Source of the DNA: Lentibacillus halodurans
Lineage (GTDB): Bacteria; Bacillota; Bacilli; Bacillales; Amphibacillaceae
NCBI RefSeq assembly: GCF_900112045.1
Contig: NZ_FOJW01000003.1
Coordinates: 32,948-96,947 of the forward strand
Direction: 5' to 3'
DNA: 64,000 bases
Made by a program: the position numbers and the translations under genes. Shown one piece after another: positions 43,368 through 54,210 of the stretch. Under the pieces are notes generated by a model. The model had not been told where the DNA came from. It made no database searches and worked only from the letters and a program-made list of their open reading frames with translations. The stretch's first letter is position 1. Each line of letters opens with the position of its first letter.

Positions 43368-44552
43368 ATGGCAGAAACCTGGCTGATGGAACTGGCAAAT
43401 GGTATAGGACGATTCTTTTTAAATCCAATCGTGTATTGGGCAATCATTTTATCAATAGCAGTTGGATATAAACGAATCAAAAAAGAACGTAAACATTTTG
43501 GTTTAAAGGTATTTGATGTTTTGTCGGAATGGAAAAATACATGGTTTGTTTCCCTGATTTTCGGTTTAGTGATCTCTTTCATTTCGATCGGAGCAGGCAT
43601 GGTTTTTTCATATGAAACGATCATTCTTATAGCTGTTGTAACCATATTACTCAGTATGTCCATTCGGTTTACGATGCTGTCACCGGGTTATACGATTGGG
43701 ATTACATATTTGCTGATGTTTCTGTCACCGTTTGTGCTGACATACCAGTCAATCATTGATTCAAATTTATTTGCCGATCCAAATTTTACTGGTCTGTGTT
43801 TATTGTTGGCTATCTTATTATCGGCAGAGGCGTTTTTATTAAGGTGGCACAGACGAAATAATACTTTTCCCGATATGAAACCAAGTCCCCGTGGCACATG
43901 GATCGGCGTGCACCATCTAAAGAAAGTAACGCTTATTCCGTTTTTTGTACTGATCCCAACTGGTTCGATCACCTCTTTTGCCGCATTCTGGCCGTATTTT
44001 TCGGTGAATGGGGAAACATACAGTCTTGTACTGGTACCATTTTTACTCGGGTTTGACCACGTTGTGAAAGGGGATTTGCCTGAAAAAGCGGCAGCACGTT
44101 TAGCAAGATCGATGCATATATTGAGTTTGATTGTCTTGTTTATGGCGATTGGCAGTATTTATATCGGCTGGCTGTCGCTGGCAGCTGTATTAGTCGGAAT
44201 CATTGGACGGGAGTATTTCAGTTACAGACACCGTTTAGCAGATCATGAAAAAACACCCTTTTTTCATCAGCATGAACGTGGTATGAAGGTATTGGCAGTT
44301 ATTCCTGGTACACCTGCAGACCGCTTAGGAATTTCTATTGGTGAAACGATTGTTAAAGTTAATGGGAAGAAAATAGATAGTATGGACTCGTTTTATTATG
44401 CATTGCAGGAGAGCGGAGCATTTTTCAAGCTGGAAATAATCGGGGATAATGGGGAAGTCCGGTTTGTACAAAGTGCTCTGTATGAGGAAGATCATCATGA
44501 ACTGGGCATTATCATGACGAAGAAGCCTTATCTAGACAATAAATTGGCTTAA
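43368..44552 (+). CDS. minJ: Division-site topology protein MinJ
   Basis: MinJ links DivIVA to MinD and places the division septum; in B. subtilis it is also needed for swarming. The 394-residue protein has several transmembrane helices in its first about 285 residues and a C-terminal cytoplasmic PDZ domain (about 300-390; VIPGTPADRLGISIGETIVK). B. subtilis MinJ has 397 residues and also lies near ctpB. Start uncertain: ATG 43368 (8 bases after AAGG), ATG 43365 or GTG 43359. No swrA gene is found between ctpB and minJ. Confidence 0.88.
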   Translation: MAETWLMELANGIGRFFLNPIVYWAIILSIAVGYKRIKKERKHFGLKVFDVLSEWKNTWFVSLIFGLVISFISIGAGMVFSYETIILIAVVTILLSMSIRFTMLSPGYTIGITYLLMFLSPFVLTYQSIIDSNLFADPNFTGLCLLLAILLSAEAFLLRWHRRNNTFPDMKPSPRGTWIGVHHLKKVTLIPFFVLIPTGSITSFAAFWPYFSVNGETYSLVLVPFLLGFDHVVKGDLPEKAAARLARSMHILSLIVLFMAIGSIYIGWLSLAAVLVGIIGREYFSYRHRLADHEKTPFFHQHERGMKVLAVIPGTPADRLGISIGETIVKVNGKKIDSMDSFYYALQESGAFFKLEIIGDNGEVRFVQSALYEEDHHELGIIMTKKPYLDNKLA

Positions 44553-44669
44553 ATCAGCCTATATCGATTGTTCGATTTTATTAAACAGTAAACCCGCCAA
44601 TTTGACGATGTGCAAAAGAGGTGGGATCGGAAAACGGAACGTAACGAGTAAGGAACTTATATATGAATC

Positions 44670-44699
44670 AAACCCGGCTTTTTTAGTTGCCGGGTTTTT
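44670..44699 (+). terminator. Terminator of minJ
   Basis: AAACCCGGC and GCCGGGTTT form a perfect 9-bp stem followed by T residues. The preceding 44553-44669 shows nothing. Confidence 0.88.
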
Positions 44700-44789
44700 A
44701 GTTTTTTTGGATTAAAATACCTTCAATATTTTATTTTGAAAAAAGCAAACTAATGAACGAAATCCAGTTTCAGCAAAGAAGGAAAAAGT

Positions 44790-45329
44790 ATGAAAAGCTA
44801 CTTGTTAACGTTATGGAACATTCTGGATCCTATTTATTACAATTTCACAAGACTGCATCATGTGGCAGATCACGGACACAAGCAGACAGTATTCCGCGTC
44901 AGATTAACAAGATATAAAGGTTCAGCGGTTATATTACAAGATGGCACATTGATTCACAAAAATGATTTGCTGCTGAAAATTCATTTGCATAATGTGCGGA
45001 TGATTCATGAGCTAAAGCATGTTGATAGTGAAATTCAAAAGGCTTTGCTGCTGTATCATATGATCCGGGACGATCTGCACTGTTTGTCTCATTACATTGA
45101 AAAGCATCCCAGACGTTATGACATAAAAGCGATCATCGGCATTACTGTGTTGCGCAAAGGAACAAACAGGCTGGGTTTCGAGGCATTTCCACTTCAAAAT
45201 CGTTATTACCGGCTGTTCAAACAATTGACGTTTTCACTGATCGGTTTTATCGCGAATACCTCAAACCGGAACCAACCTGTCTACTTGTTTATGTCCACAA
45301 ACCGTCTGTTGAACCATTCTAAAACCTAA
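44790..45329 (+). CDS. YkoP-like protein
   Basis: This 179-residue protein has no signal peptide or transmembrane helix. It begins MKSYLLTLWNILDPIYYNFT and shows a mixed alpha/beta pattern with RVRLTRYKGSAVILQDGT (about 37) and RYDIKAIIGITVLRKGT (about 108). I recognise it as resembling B. subtilis YkoP, which lies beside a metallophosphoesterase (ykoQ) and a glycosyltransferase (ykoN); the same partners follow here in a different orientation. Function unknown. Confidence 0.6.
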   Translation: MKSYLLTLWNILDPIYYNFTRLHHVADHGHKQTVFRVRLTRYKGSAVILQDGTLIHKNDLLLKIHLHNVRMIHELKHVDSEIQKALLLYHMIRDDLHCLSHYIEKHPRRYDIKAIIGITVLRKGTNRLGFEAFPLQNRYYRLFKQLTFSLIGFIANTSNRNQPVYLFMSTNRLLNHSKT

Positions 45330-45330
45330 A

Positions 45331-46158
45331 TCAAGCACTTTTATAACGGCTGACCGGAATTTGGTGAAATGTTATTTCCGGTCTCGAGCCAATACGGATA
45401 TTAAGACCGGTTTGTCCAAGCCCTTCACTGATATAAAATGGTGCCTTGTCATGCGTATGCAATCCTTTAATGACATTCTGCTTTGCAAGTTTGCCCATTT
45501 TAGCAAGGTGATAGGCTTTAGGATAACAGATCTGTCCACCGTGAAAATGGCCGGCCATTAAATAATCAAACGGGTATCCCTGCATATCCAGAATAACGGT
45601 GGGGTCATGTGTCAGCACGATATTCGTCCCCTGTTTAACGTGCTGGTAGGCTAAAGGCAAGTTGCTGCGGTTCGTACTATCATCATCTATTCCGATGATA
45701 TTGATCACTTGGCCATTAATCGAAAGGCGCTCACTGTCATTTTGCAGAACAGAAATATCATACGCTTCCAAAACGGCGATTAGCTCAGCCAAATCCTGGT
45801 TTTTCAGCACATAGTCGTGATTGCCCAGAACAGCATAAATCCCATAAGTAGGTTTCATATCACGTAAAACACGCAAATACGGTATAAGCCTGGGGATACT
45901 GCGCTTTCTGTCCAGAAAATCACCGGTCAGTGCGATCATATCGACTGATTCATGTTTCAGCTTATCAGCTAGCTGTTTAGGGGTTAACGATATATTCTCC
46001 AAATGTAAATCGGACAAGTGAAGGATAGATAACGCAGGATCAGCTGGCTCAGGTGTTATTTGTATTTTATTAATTTGTACATCTTTTGTATTTTTGTAGG
46101 CTTTGTACAGGATGAAACCAACACAAGCCACTATGAGCAAAATCATAAATAATGTCAT
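45331..46158 (-). CDS. Membrane-anchored metallophosphoesterase (YkoQ/YaeI type)
   Basis: This 275-residue protein has one N-terminal transmembrane helix and a calcineurin-like phosphoesterase domain with all five metal-site motifs: LHLSDLHL, LTGDFLD, VLGNHDY, LTHDP and AGHFHGGQI. Relatives include YkoQ and lipid-A-precursor-type hydrolases; the substrate here is probably a lipid-linked phosphoester, by inference. Its 3' end abuts the YkoP-like gene (convergent, one base apart). I use the ATG at 46158, after GAGAGGAG on the minus strand. Confidence 0.85.
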   Translation of the reverse strand: MTLFMILLIVACVGFILYKAYKNTKDVQINKIQITPEPADPALSILHLSDLHLENISLTPKQLADKLKHESVDMIALTGDFLDRKRSIPRLIPYLRVLRDMKPTYGIYAVLGNHDYVLKNQDLAELIAVLEAYDISVLQNDSERLSINGQVINIIGIDDDSTNRSNLPLAYQHVKQGTNIVLTHDPTVILDMQGYPFDYLMAGHFHGGQICYPKAYHLAKMGKLAKQNVIKGLHTHDKAPFYISEGLGQTGLNIRIGSRPEITFHQIPVSRYKSA

Positions 46159-46257
46159 CGTATAACTCCTCTCCAAAATTAATTATAACATGCAGGAAAG
46201 ACGCATTCATTGGTAATTGAAGCCAGGATCAGGCTGTTGGTACTGGAGGCAAAGTAA

Positions 46258-47370
46258 ATGGAAAAGGAAAAGGCGTTATTTTTACCATTCATGCAAATTC
46301 CAACTGGACATCATCACGTTGCAGACGCATTAATGACGGAAATTCAGTCATTTCATAACAATATCGTATGTGATAAAGTAGATATTCTGTCATACAGTTA
46401 TGGCAGAATGGAAAAGGTTATTTCTTCCGCCTATTTAAATTGGATCAAATTTTTTCCGGATAGTTACGATTGGCTATACAGACGTACTGCATACAGTAAA
46501 ACACCCTTGCACAACCGCCAGTATCTCTATGAAGCGATGTTTATCTATTTTTTCAAGCGGTTAACAAGCCGGCATAACGCAAGTATTTTATTTTGCACGC
46601 ATGCGCTGCCATCGAATATTGCCAGTGTATTGAAAATGAAAAAACAACTCCCGCCTGTTACGGTAAACGTGTATACAGACTTTTTTATAAATGGTGTTTG
46701 GGGAATTGATGGAATTGATTACCACTTTGCGCCCACATTGGCAGTTAAAAAATACTTAATGGAAAAAGGCGTTCGACCAGAGCGTATTTATGTAACGGGT
46801 ATACCAATTGATCAAGCATTCCAGACAGGACACGGAAATGAGAAGACAAAAGATGGTGTCATGAAGGTACTGGTTACCGGCGGCAGCCTGGGGGTAGGTT
46901 CGTTAAAACGTTTGCTTCGAACACTGAAGTCAGACAACATCCACTATTTCGTTCTGTGCGGCAAAAATGAAGCATTATACCAGGAATTGCACCGGAATCA
47001 TCGAAAAACTGTAACACCACTTCCATATATTGCCAATAAGACGGAAATGAATATGCTATATGACCAGGTGGATGCTGTATTAACCAAGCCTGGAGGCGTT
47101 ACTGTCAGCGAATGTCTCATGAAGCGGAAGCCGATTTTCTTATATAATCCATTGCCCGGCCAGGAAAAAATAAATGCTGAACAGCTGAAGCAAATGGGTG
47201 TGGCCATTTCGGCTGATATGGACGAAAATTTGGAAGAGCAATTATGGGATTTTTTTACGGATGTTCATAAACAAAAAATGTATGGAGAAAAGATCAATGC
47301 ATATCATCATAATCTCGACAAACGGCCACTATCAATATTGATGACAGAAATGATCGAAAAAAAACATTAG
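46258..47370 (+). CDS. MGDG-synthase-type glycosyltransferase
   Basis: This 370-residue GT-B enzyme is of the MGDG-synthase/UgtP type, which adds sugars to diacylglycerol. The N-terminal domain has the family opening FMQIPTGHHHVADAL (about 11-25). The C-terminal domain has VTGGSLGVGS (about 204), DAVLTKPGGVTVSECL (about 274) and NPLPGQEKINAEQL (about 300). It is divergent from the metallophosphoesterase and behind GGAGG. B. subtilis ykoN is the nearest context parallel. Sugar donor cannot be told. Confidence 0.85.
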   Translation: MEKEKALFLPFMQIPTGHHHVADALMTEIQSFHNNIVCDKVDILSYSYGRMEKVISSAYLNWIKFFPDSYDWLYRRTAYSKTPLHNRQYLYEAMFIYFFKRLTSRHNASILFCTHALPSNIASVLKMKKQLPPVTVNVYTDFFINGVWGIDGIDYHFAPTLAVKKYLMEKGVRPERIYVTGIPIDQAFQTGHGNEKTKDGVMKVLVTGGSLGVGSLKRLLRTLKSDNIHYFVLCGKNEALYQELHRNHRKTVTPLPYIANKTEMNMLYDQVDAVLTKPGGVTVSECLMKRKPIFLYNPLPGQEKINAEQLKQMGVAISADMDENLEEQLWDFFTDVHKQKMYGEKINAYHHNLDKRPLSILMTEMIEKKH

Positions 47371-47393
47371 CAACATGGTGCGCTAATGTTTTT
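47360..47393. terminator. Bidirectional terminator between convergent genes
   Basis: AAAAACATTAGC pairs perfectly with GCTAATGTTTTT. It covers the stop codon of the glycosyltransferase gene and serves the YtkA-like gene on the other strand. Confidence 0.9.
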
Positions 47394-48148
47394 CAGTCTG
47401 CAACTTCTGCGGTAAATTCCTCATGTTTGTGTATCTCTTCTTTTTCGACATGTACGTTTATGTGATAAGTCCCGCTCTCAGTAAATGTGACAGAGCCTTC
47501 ATATGTACCTGCCGTGTCTTCATTCAGATCCGTCCATTCATGCTTATTATCGTTTTTCCGCCACGTTTCCAATGTAACCGAAGCATTCTCCAGCGGTTCA
47601 TTCTGGTGCAGAACTTGAACAGCGTATGGCGTTTCCGATCCGGCAGTAATGGTATCAGGCTGCTGCAAATCAATCGATGCATGTGAATGGCTGTGACTTT
47701 CTTCACCCTCACTTCCCTTATTCGTTTGTACAGCTGCCTCAGCATTACCAACTGTAATCTCCTTGACCGGCATTGTGTGCATGCTGCGGGCTGTTACGTG
47801 TGATTGAACATGATATACGCCTTCTGCAGTGAATGTTTTTTCTATGGTGTACTGGCCATCATTGGCGTTGTCGGCTTCAATCATCTCACTTTCGTCTTTA
47901 TTCCCATCCTGCCAGATTTCAAATTCCACTTCACTGGCATCTGACACAGCCTCCCCGTCTTGGGTTACCGTTACAGTAAAGGTGACCGGTTCATTTTTCT
48001 TTCCTTGTTCAGGAACTTCCAAATCAGCTTCTATCGGCTTTGCAGTATCAGGTTCGTCAGACGTTTCATGGTCGGTATTCTCAGTTTGACCGCATGCTCC
48101 AAGCAGAGCAATGATCATAATGAAACATATCATCGTCAATTTTCGCAT
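47393..48148 (-). CDS. Lipoprotein with two YtkA-like domains
   Basis: This 251-residue protein has a lipoprotein signal (ALLGAC, Cys about 19), an acidic linker, and two copies of an Ig-like YtkA/FixH-type domain (about 45-130 and 155-248). Each copy has the pattern V-x-F/L-E-x-W and G-x-Y/H-x-V-x-x-H. Histidine-rich HSHSHA (about 151) and HKHEE (about 238) stretches suggest metal binding. Such proteins occur with copper or cytochrome-oxidase genes elsewhere; no such neighbour is present here. Confidence 0.75.
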   Translation of the reverse strand: MRKLTMICFIMIIALLGACGQTENTDHETSDEPDTAKPIEADLEVPEQGKKNEPVTFTVTVTQDGEAVSDASEVEFEIWQDGNKDESEMIEADNANDGQYTIEKTFTAEGVYHVQSHVTARSMHTMPVKEITVGNAEAAVQTNKGSEGEESHSHSHASIDLQQPDTITAGSETPYAVQVLHQNEPLENASVTLETWRKNDNKHEWTDLNEDTAGTYEGSVTFTESGTYHINVHVEKEEIHKHEEFTAEVAD

Positions 48149-48297
48149 GGAAATGGTCCTTTCTATTCATTATTCTAACTTGATTATAAGTCACACGAAC
48201 GGGTGAAACAACCAACCCCCTGTGAAACCTTTGTGAATGATTTTTCGCTGGTATATCGGGTAAAATGGACAATAGAAAAATAAATGGAATCAATAAA

Positions 48298-48311
48298 CGA
48301 ATATTTGTTCG
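48298..48311. promoter_or_regulatory. LexA (DinR) box of uvrBA
   Basis: CGAATATTTGTTCG agrees with the Bacillus SOS box (CGAACRNRYGTTCG) at 12 of 14 positions. It lies about 70 bases before uvrB, the expected site for SOS control of excision repair. Confidence 0.8.
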
Positions 48312-48378
48312 TTTATTTGTTAAAAAATCGGAACAGGTGTGATAGAATAGAATCATGGAATGAACGGAGGTTTTCGTT

Positions 48379-50364
48379 TTGGCAAATAAATTTGATTTGG
48401 TAGCACAGTATGAACCGCGCGGGGATCAGCCCGATGCGATTAGGGAATTGGTTGAAAAAGTGAAGGCTGGGCAGCGGCACCAGACATTACTCGGTGCAAC
48501 GGGTACAGGAAAAACGTTTACGGTGTCCAATGTCGTGACAGAGATTAACCGGCCGACACTGGTGATCGCCCATAATAAAACTTTGGCCGGCCAACTATAC
48601 AGTGAGTTCAAGGAATTTTTCCCGAACAATGCTGTTGAATATTTTGTCAGTTATTATGACTACTATCAGCCGGAAGCATATGTCCCATCGACAGATACGT
48701 TTATCGAAAAAGACGCCAGCATCAATGATGAGATTGATAAACTGCGACACTCAGCGACCTCATCATTAATTGAGCGCCGTGATGTCTTGATCGTTTCCAG
48801 TGTATCGTGCATTTACGGTCTGGGATCACCGGAAGAGTATGAAAGTCAGGTCTTGTCGTTAAGAATGGGAATGGAAAAAGACCGTGACCAGCTGTTGCGC
48901 GACCTTGTCGACATTCAGTACGCCCGTAACGATATTGATTTTCAGCGCGGAACGTTCCGTGTACGCGGTGACTCGGTCGAAGTAATACCAGCTTCACGGG
49001 AAGAACATTGCATCCGGATTGAATTTTTCGGGGATGAAATTGACCGTATTCGGGAGGTAGATGCCTTGACCGGTGAAATTGTCGGTGATCGGGAACATGT
49101 CGCCATTTTCCCTGCATCCCACTTTGTGACCCGTGAGGAAAAGCTGAAAAAAGCGATTGAAAATATTAAAAAAGAATTGGGAGAACGCCTGGCGGAAATG
49201 CGTGAACAGGATAAACTGCTTGAAGCGCAGCGGCTGGAACAGCGCACGAACTATGATATCGAAATGATGCAGGAGATGGGGTTCTGCTCTGGGATTGAAA
49301 ACTATTCACGCCATTTAACGTTTCGTGAACCCGGATCGACGCCATATACATTATTGGACTTTTTCCCGGATGATTTCCTATGTGTCATTGATGAATCACA
49401 TGTGACGCTGCCGCAAATCAGAGGAATGTTTAATGGGGACAAAGCCCGCAAACAAGTGCTTGTTGATCACGGCTTCCGTTTGCCGTCCGCGCTTGATAAC
49501 CGTCCATTGCGGTTTGAGGAGTTTGAAAAAGCAACGAATCAGCTTGTTTACGTTTCAGCAACACCCGGACCATATGAAGAAGAACATGCACCGGATGTGA
49601 CTGAACAAATTATCCGTCCGACCGGTTTATTGGATCCGAAAGTCCATGTCCGGCCGATCGATGGACAGGTTGATAACTTGATTGAAGAGATTCATAAACG
49701 GTCCAAACGGAATGAACGTGTTCTGGTCACAACACTAACGAAGAAAATGTCCGAGGATCTAACAGATTATTTGAAAGAAATTGGGATCAAGGTGGCTTAT
49801 TTGCACTCGGAAATTAAGACGTTGGAACGAATTGAGATTATCCGGGATTTACGCGTCGGCAAATACGATGTACTTGTTGGCATTAATCTCCTGAGGGAAG
49901 GTCTGGATATTCCGGAAGTATCACTTGTTGCCATACTCGATGCCGACAAGGAAGGTTTCCTGCGGTCGGAACGTTCACTGATTCAGACAATGGGACGTGC
50001 TGCACGAAATGAAAATGGAGAAGTCATCATGTATGCCGATCGTGTAACGAACTCAATGCAGGTGGCCATCGATGAAACAAATAGGCGCCGTGAAAAGCAG
50101 ATGGCGTATAATGAACAGTATAATATTACACCAACAACGATACGGAAAGAGGTTCGTGATGTTATACAGGCAACCGTGGCGGCTGAGGATAAAGAAGAAT
50201 ATGAAAATGAGAAAACCGATGTTGCCAAACTGTCCAAGACTGAGAGAGCAAAAATGATCGAAAATATGGAAAAAGAAATGAAAGAAGCAGCTAAAGCGCT
50301 TGATTTTGAAAAGGCTGCCGAGCTTCGGGATATTGTACTGGAGCTGAAGGCAGATGGAGCCTGA
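48379..50364 (+). CDS. uvrB: Excinuclease ABC subunit B
   Basis: UvrB verifies DNA damage delivered by UvrA and positions UvrC for incision. The 661-residue protein has Walker A GATGTGKT (about 39), [12 protein letters not shown] in the beta-hairpin region (about 92), CVIDESH (about 335), the [17 protein letters not shown] motif (about 496) and a C-terminal UVR motif (about 622-657). It starts at TTG after CGGAGG. uvrA follows 74 bases later. Confidence 0.97.
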   Translation: MANKFDLVAQYEPRGDQPDAIRELVEKVKAGQRHQTLLGATGTGKTFTVSNVVTEINRPTLVIAHNKTLAGQLYSEFKEFFPNNAVEYFVSYYDYYQPEAYVPSTDTFIEKDASINDEIDKLRHSATSSLIERRDVLIVSSVSCIYGLGSPEEYESQVLSLRMGMEKDRDQLLRDLVDIQYARNDIDFQRGTFRVRGDSVEVIPASREEHCIRIEFFGDEIDRIREVDALTGEIVGDREHVAIFPASHFVTREEKLKKAIENIKKELGERLAEMREQDKLLEAQRLEQRTNYDIEMMQEMGFCSGIENYSRHLTFREPGSTPYTLLDFFPDDFLCVIDESHVTLPQIRGMFNGDKARKQVLVDHGFRLPSALDNRPLRFEEFEKATNQLVYVSATPGPYEEEHAPDVTEQIIRPTGLLDPKVHVRPIDGQVDNLIEEIHKRSKRNERVLVTTLTKKMSEDLTDYLKEIGIKVAYLHSEIKTLERIEIIRDLRVGKYDVLVGINLLREGLDIPEVSLVAILDADKEGFLRSERSLIQTMGRAARNENGEVIMYADRVTNSMQVAIDETNRRREKQMAYNEQYNITPTTIRKEVRDVIQATVAAEDKEEYENEKTDVAKLSKTERAKMIENMEKEMKEAAKALDFEKAAELRDIVLELKADGA

Positions 50365-50438
50365 TGAATTTTTCAGAAGTTGGATATGATAGTTTTTGAC
50401 GATGTAACGAATAACCAAAGTGGAAGGATGACCTGTTT

Positions 50439-53318
50439 ATGCCCAGTAAATCAATTACAATCCAAGGTGCTCGTGCACATAACCTGAAAAATATCGATGT
50501 ATCCATTCCCAAAAATAAATTTGTTGTACTAACAGGTTTATCCGGGTCCGGCAAATCGTCACTGGCTTTTGATACAGTTTATGCAGAGGGTCAACGCCGA
50601 TATGTGGAGTCACTGTCCGTCTATGCACGGCAATTTTTAGGCCAGATGGATAAGCCCGATGTAGATGCTATTGAAGGACTGTCACCGGCTATATCGATCG
50701 ATCAGAAAACAACGAGCAATAACCCGCGTTCGACAGTTGGTACTGTTACAGAAATTTACGATTATTTACGCTTACTGTTTGCCCGTGTCGGACACCCGAC
50801 ATGTCCGAAACATGGAATTGAAATCAGTTCACAGACGGTTCAGCAAATGGTTGACCGAATACTCGAATATCCTGAAAGGACGAAAATGCAAATCCTTTCA
50901 CCGGTTATTTCGGGCCGGAAAGGAGAACATGTCAAAACGATTGAAAAACTGAAACAAGAAGGCTATGTCCGAATTCGCGTTGACCAGGAAATGCGTGAAG
51001 TGACCGATGATATCCAGTTGGACAAAAACAAAAAACATTCCATTGAGGTGGTGGTTGACCGTATTATGGTCAAAGAAGGCATTTCCGGCCGTCTGAGCGA
51101 TTCCATTGAAACAGCATTAGAATTGGGTGACGGGAATGTCGTTGTCGATGTAATTGGTGAAGAAGAACTTCTCTTCAGCGAAAATCATGCGTGTCCGATA
51201 TGTGGTTTTTCAATCGGAGAACTGGAACCACGACTGTTTTCATTCAACAGTCCTTTTGGAGCCTGTCCGGCTTGTGATGGACTTGGAACAAATCTTGAGG
51301 TTGATCTGGACCTTGTTATTCCGGACTGGGAGAAAACATTAAAACAACATGCGATTGCAGCATGGGAACCGATCAGTTCCCAGTACTACCCACATCTTTT
51401 GAAAAGTGTGTGTGACCACTATGGGATTGATATGAATATTCCGGTCAAGGAAATTCCAAAGGAAGAGATGGATAAAATTTTATATGGGAGCGGGAAGGAG
51501 AAAATCCATTTCCGCTATGAAAATGATTTTGGCACCATCCGCGATAACGATATTTATTTTGAAGGTGTTTTAAATAATATCGCGCGAAGATACCGGGAAA
51601 CATCATCTGATTTCACTAGGGAACAGCTGGGAAAATATATGGCAAATAAAAAATGCCCAACCTGTGATGGACACCGGCTCAAGGAAGAAGCGCTTGCGGT
51701 ATTAGTGAACGGGAAACATATCAGCAAAGTGACCGATTTTGCGATCACGGAAGCAAAAGAATTTTTCCGGAGCCTTCATTTGACTGAAAAAGAAGAAACC
51801 ATTGCCCGCATGATTCTGAAAGAAATATCTGATCGTCTTGAATTTTTGCATAATGTAGGTCTTGATTATCTGACACTGTCACGTACTGCCGGAACACTGT
51901 CCGGTGGAGAGGCACAGCGAATCCGTCTGGCAACACAGATCGGTTCAGCTTTAACAGGTGTTTTGTATGTGCTGGATGAGCCGTCAATCGGGCTGCACCA
52001 GCGTGATAATTACCGTCTGATCAACACATTGAAACAGATGCGCGACTTAGACAATACTCTGATTGTCGTAGAACATGATGAAGACACGATGCTGGCAGCT
52101 GATCATCTGGTTGATATTGGTCCGGGGGCGGGCGAGCATGGCGGCAGAATAGTTGCCAGTGATACACCTGAAAACGTGAAGGAAAATAAAGAATCGCTGA
52201 CCGGTCAATATTTAGCAGGCGACAGATATATACCGTTACCGGTAAAACGGCGCAAGCAAAATAAACGCAAGCAAATTAAGGTGATTGGTGCTGAAGAAAA
52301 TAATCTGAAACAGGTCGATGCCTCATTTCCAATTGGATTAATGACGGTCGTTACGGGTGTTTCCGGATCCGGTAAAAGTACATTAGTCAATGAAATTTTA
52401 TATAAATCATTAGCAAAACAATTGAATCGAGCTAAACTTAAGCCGGGAAAACACCAGAAGATGAACGGGATCAATCATGTTGAGAAAGTTATAGACATTG
52501 ACCAATCGCCGATCGGCCGGACACCACGATCCAACCCGGCAACTTATACTGGTATGTTTGATAATATCCGTGACGTTTTTGCACAGACAAATGAAGCCAA
52601 GATACGCGGCTATAAAAAGGGACGTTTCAGTTTTAATGTGAAAGGTGGCCGTTGTGAGGCGTGCCACGGTGATGGCATTATCAAAATTGAGATGCACTTT
52701 TTGCCGGATGTGTACGTCCCATGCGAAGTGTGCCACGGAAAACGATATAACCGTGATACATTGGAAGTGAAGTATAAAGGGAAAAATATTGCTGATGTCC
52801 TGGAAATGACCATTGAAGAAGCATTGGATTTTTTCGAAAACATCCCTAAAATTAAGCGGAAGCTGCAGACGGTTTATGATGTGGGACTTGGCTATATTAA
52901 ACTGGGGCAGCCGGCAACTACTTTGTCCGGTGGTGAAGCACAGCGCGTTAAGCTGGCAAGTGAACTCCACCGGCGGTCAAATGGCAAGTCATTTTATATC
53001 CTGGATGAACCGACAACAGGATTGCACACAGATGATATCAACCGGCTGCTGAATGTGCTGCAGCGGCTTGTCGATAATGGTGATTCTGTCTTGATCATCG
53101 AGCATAACCTGGATGTCATTAAGACAGCAGATCACATAATTGACCTCGGTCCTGAGGGCGGTGATGGCGGCGGTCAAATTATCGCCACCGGAACTCCGGA
53201 AGAAATTGTTAATCATGATCAGTCTTATACAGGGCGTTATTTGAAGCCGATTCTGGAACGAGATCGTAAGCGAATGGAAAGAGATATGGAACGGCGTGAG
53301 AAAGTCGGCTCGAAATAA
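50439..53318 (+). CDS. uvrA: Excinuclease ABC subunit A
   Basis: UvrA is the dimeric damage sensor of nucleotide excision repair. The 959-residue protein has two ABC modules, each with a Walker A ([10 protein letters not shown] about 33 and [10 protein letters not shown] about 641) and LSGGEAQR signature, plus the zinc fingers with CPICG...CPACD and CEACHGDG...CEVCHG. Length is typical. Probably co-transcribed with uvrB under LexA. Confidence 0.97.
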   Translation: MPSKSITIQGARAHNLKNIDVSIPKNKFVVLTGLSGSGKSSLAFDTVYAEGQRRYVESLSVYARQFLGQMDKPDVDAIEGLSPAISIDQKTTSNNPRSTVGTVTEIYDYLRLLFARVGHPTCPKHGIEISSQTVQQMVDRILEYPERTKMQILSPVISGRKGEHVKTIEKLKQEGYVRIRVDQEMREVTDDIQLDKNKKHSIEVVVDRIMVKEGISGRLSDSIETALELGDGNVVVDVIGEEELLFSENHACPICGFSIGELEPRLFSFNSPFGACPACDGLGTNLEVDLDLVIPDWEKTLKQHAIAAWEPISSQYYPHLLKSVCDHYGIDMNIPVKEIPKEEMDKILYGSGKEKIHFRYENDFGTIRDNDIYFEGVLNNIARRYRETSSDFTREQLGKYMANKKCPTCDGHRLKEEALAVLVNGKHISKVTDFAITEAKEFFRSLHLTEKEETIARMILKEISDRLEFLHNVGLDYLTLSRTAGTLSGGEAQRIRLATQIGSALTGVLYVLDEPSIGLHQRDNYRLINTLKQMRDLDNTLIVVEHDEDTMLAADHLVDIGPGAGEHGGRIVASDTPENVKENKESLTGQYLAGDRYIPLPVKRRKQNKRKQIKVIGAEENNLKQVDASFPIGLMTVVTGVSGSGKSTLVNEILYKSLAKQLNRAKLKPGKHQKMNGINHVEKVIDIDQSPIGRTPRSNPATYTGMFDNIRDVFAQTNEAKIRGYKKGRFSFNVKGGRCEACHGDGIIKIEMHFLPDVYVPCEVCHGKRYNRDTLEVKYKGKNIADVLEMTIEEALDFFENIPKIKRKLQTVYDVGLGYIKLGQPATTLSGGEAQRVKLASELHRRSNGKSFYILDEPTTGLHTDDINRLLNVLQRLVDNGDSVLIIEHNLDVIKTADHIIDLGPEGGDGGGQIIATGTPEEIVNHDQSYTGRYLKPILERDRKRMERDMERREKVGSK

Positions 53319-53362
53319 AAAAAGGTGGCAGCCACGGTGATGATGGCTTGCCGCCTTTTTTG
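53318..53362 (+). terminator. Terminator of uvrBA
   Basis: AAAAAGGTGGCA pairs with TTGCCGCCTTTTT (one G-U), and an inner GCCA/TGGC adds to the stem. A T-run ends the structure. Confidence 0.88.
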
Positions 53363-53440
53363 ATATATTGACGACATTCAGCTGCAGGCACTTGACAGAT
53401 CGACCGGAAAATTGATCGGGAAATCGACCAAATAAAGAAT

Positions 53441-53730
53441 ATATCAACCGAATTTAAATATAACATTAGGATCGTGAACTGCATTTTCAGACCAAAAATA
53501 TCATCCCTACAGCGAAAATATCCTTCCAAGAAAAAATTATCCCAGAAGTCAAACACCCCAAATCAAGAACAGCAGCCCGGGAGGACAAACTTCGGCCGGA
53601 GAAAATGTACTTTAGCCATAGCAAAGTAACTTCGGCTGAAAATAAGAAACCTCAACCGGAGAACAGCAATCTCAACCGGGGGATAGGCACTTCATCTGGA
53701 AATCAAAAGTTTTATCCGGACAAAACTTTT
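53441..53730. repeat. Non-coding tandem array with a 20-nt period
   Basis: From 53591 seven related 10-base blocks recur exactly every 20 bases: 53591, 53611, 53631, 53651, 53671, 53691 and 53711 (for example TTCGGCCGGA, CTCAACCGGA, TTTATCCGGA). Each is followed by 10 more variable, A-rich bases. Before an irregular spacer (about 53561-53590), six weaker units run at the same period from 53441 to 53560. Consensus is roughly YTYRRCCGGA plus N10. The period is not a multiple of three and no frame stays open, so it is not coding. It fills the gap between the uvrA terminator and yojF. Confidence 0.75.
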
Positions 53731-53790
53731 GACGCAATCTTGCCATTCCGATATGGTTAAATGAGAAGCTTAACGCTGGGGAGGAACTTG

Positions 53791-54150
53791 ATGATGAAGC
53801 CAATTGAGGTCAATAAAGTCCAACAGTTATTGGAAGAATTGATCGATAGAGATGTTTTTATACATTTGGAAACGACCAATGGCGCTTATGCGAGCCATTT
53901 TAATGACAAAGCATATAATGTTGGTGCATATATACGTAATGCACAGGTGAAGTTTTCACAAGCAAAAATTATCGGAGACGGAAATAGCTATCGCGCGGGA
54001 CTCAAAACACAACTTGGCTGGATTTATGCAGAAGGGCTGACCGACTGGACGATTCATGATGAAAACCAGTTGTTATTAGCCGGACATGATCGGGAAGGCC
54101 GGCTGATGGTAGCACTTCATATCAGTGAAACACCACTGGGTTCTAAATAG
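53791..54150 (+). CDS. yojF: YojF-family protein (DUF1806)
   Basis: This 119-residue protein resembles B. subtilis YojF, a partner encoded beside bshB2. Features are VFIHLETTNGAYASHFND (about 22), VGAYIRNAQVKFSQAKI (about 45) and KTQLGWIYAEGLTDW (about 74). Its precise role is unknown; linkage to bshB2 suggests bacillithiol metabolism. I use the ATG at 53791, 6 bases after GGGGAGG; the frame from 53761 contains that ribosome site. Confidence 0.85.
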   Translation: MMKPIEVNKVQQLLEELIDRDVFIHLETTNGAYASHFNDKAYNVGAYIRNAQVKFSQAKIIGDGNSYRAGLKTQLGWIYAEGLTDWTIHDENQLLLAGHDREGRLMVALHISETPLGSK

Positions 54151-54210
54151 CCAAAGAATAATATGAAAAACTGTGCTGTACTATCTACAGCAAAGGATTG
54201 GGTGATCAAA

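Noticed and set aside
53401-53730. A second CRISPR-like array after uvrA
   Set aside because: Period is 20 nt with no constant repeat plus unique spacer; the units are too short and too degenerate for CRISPR.
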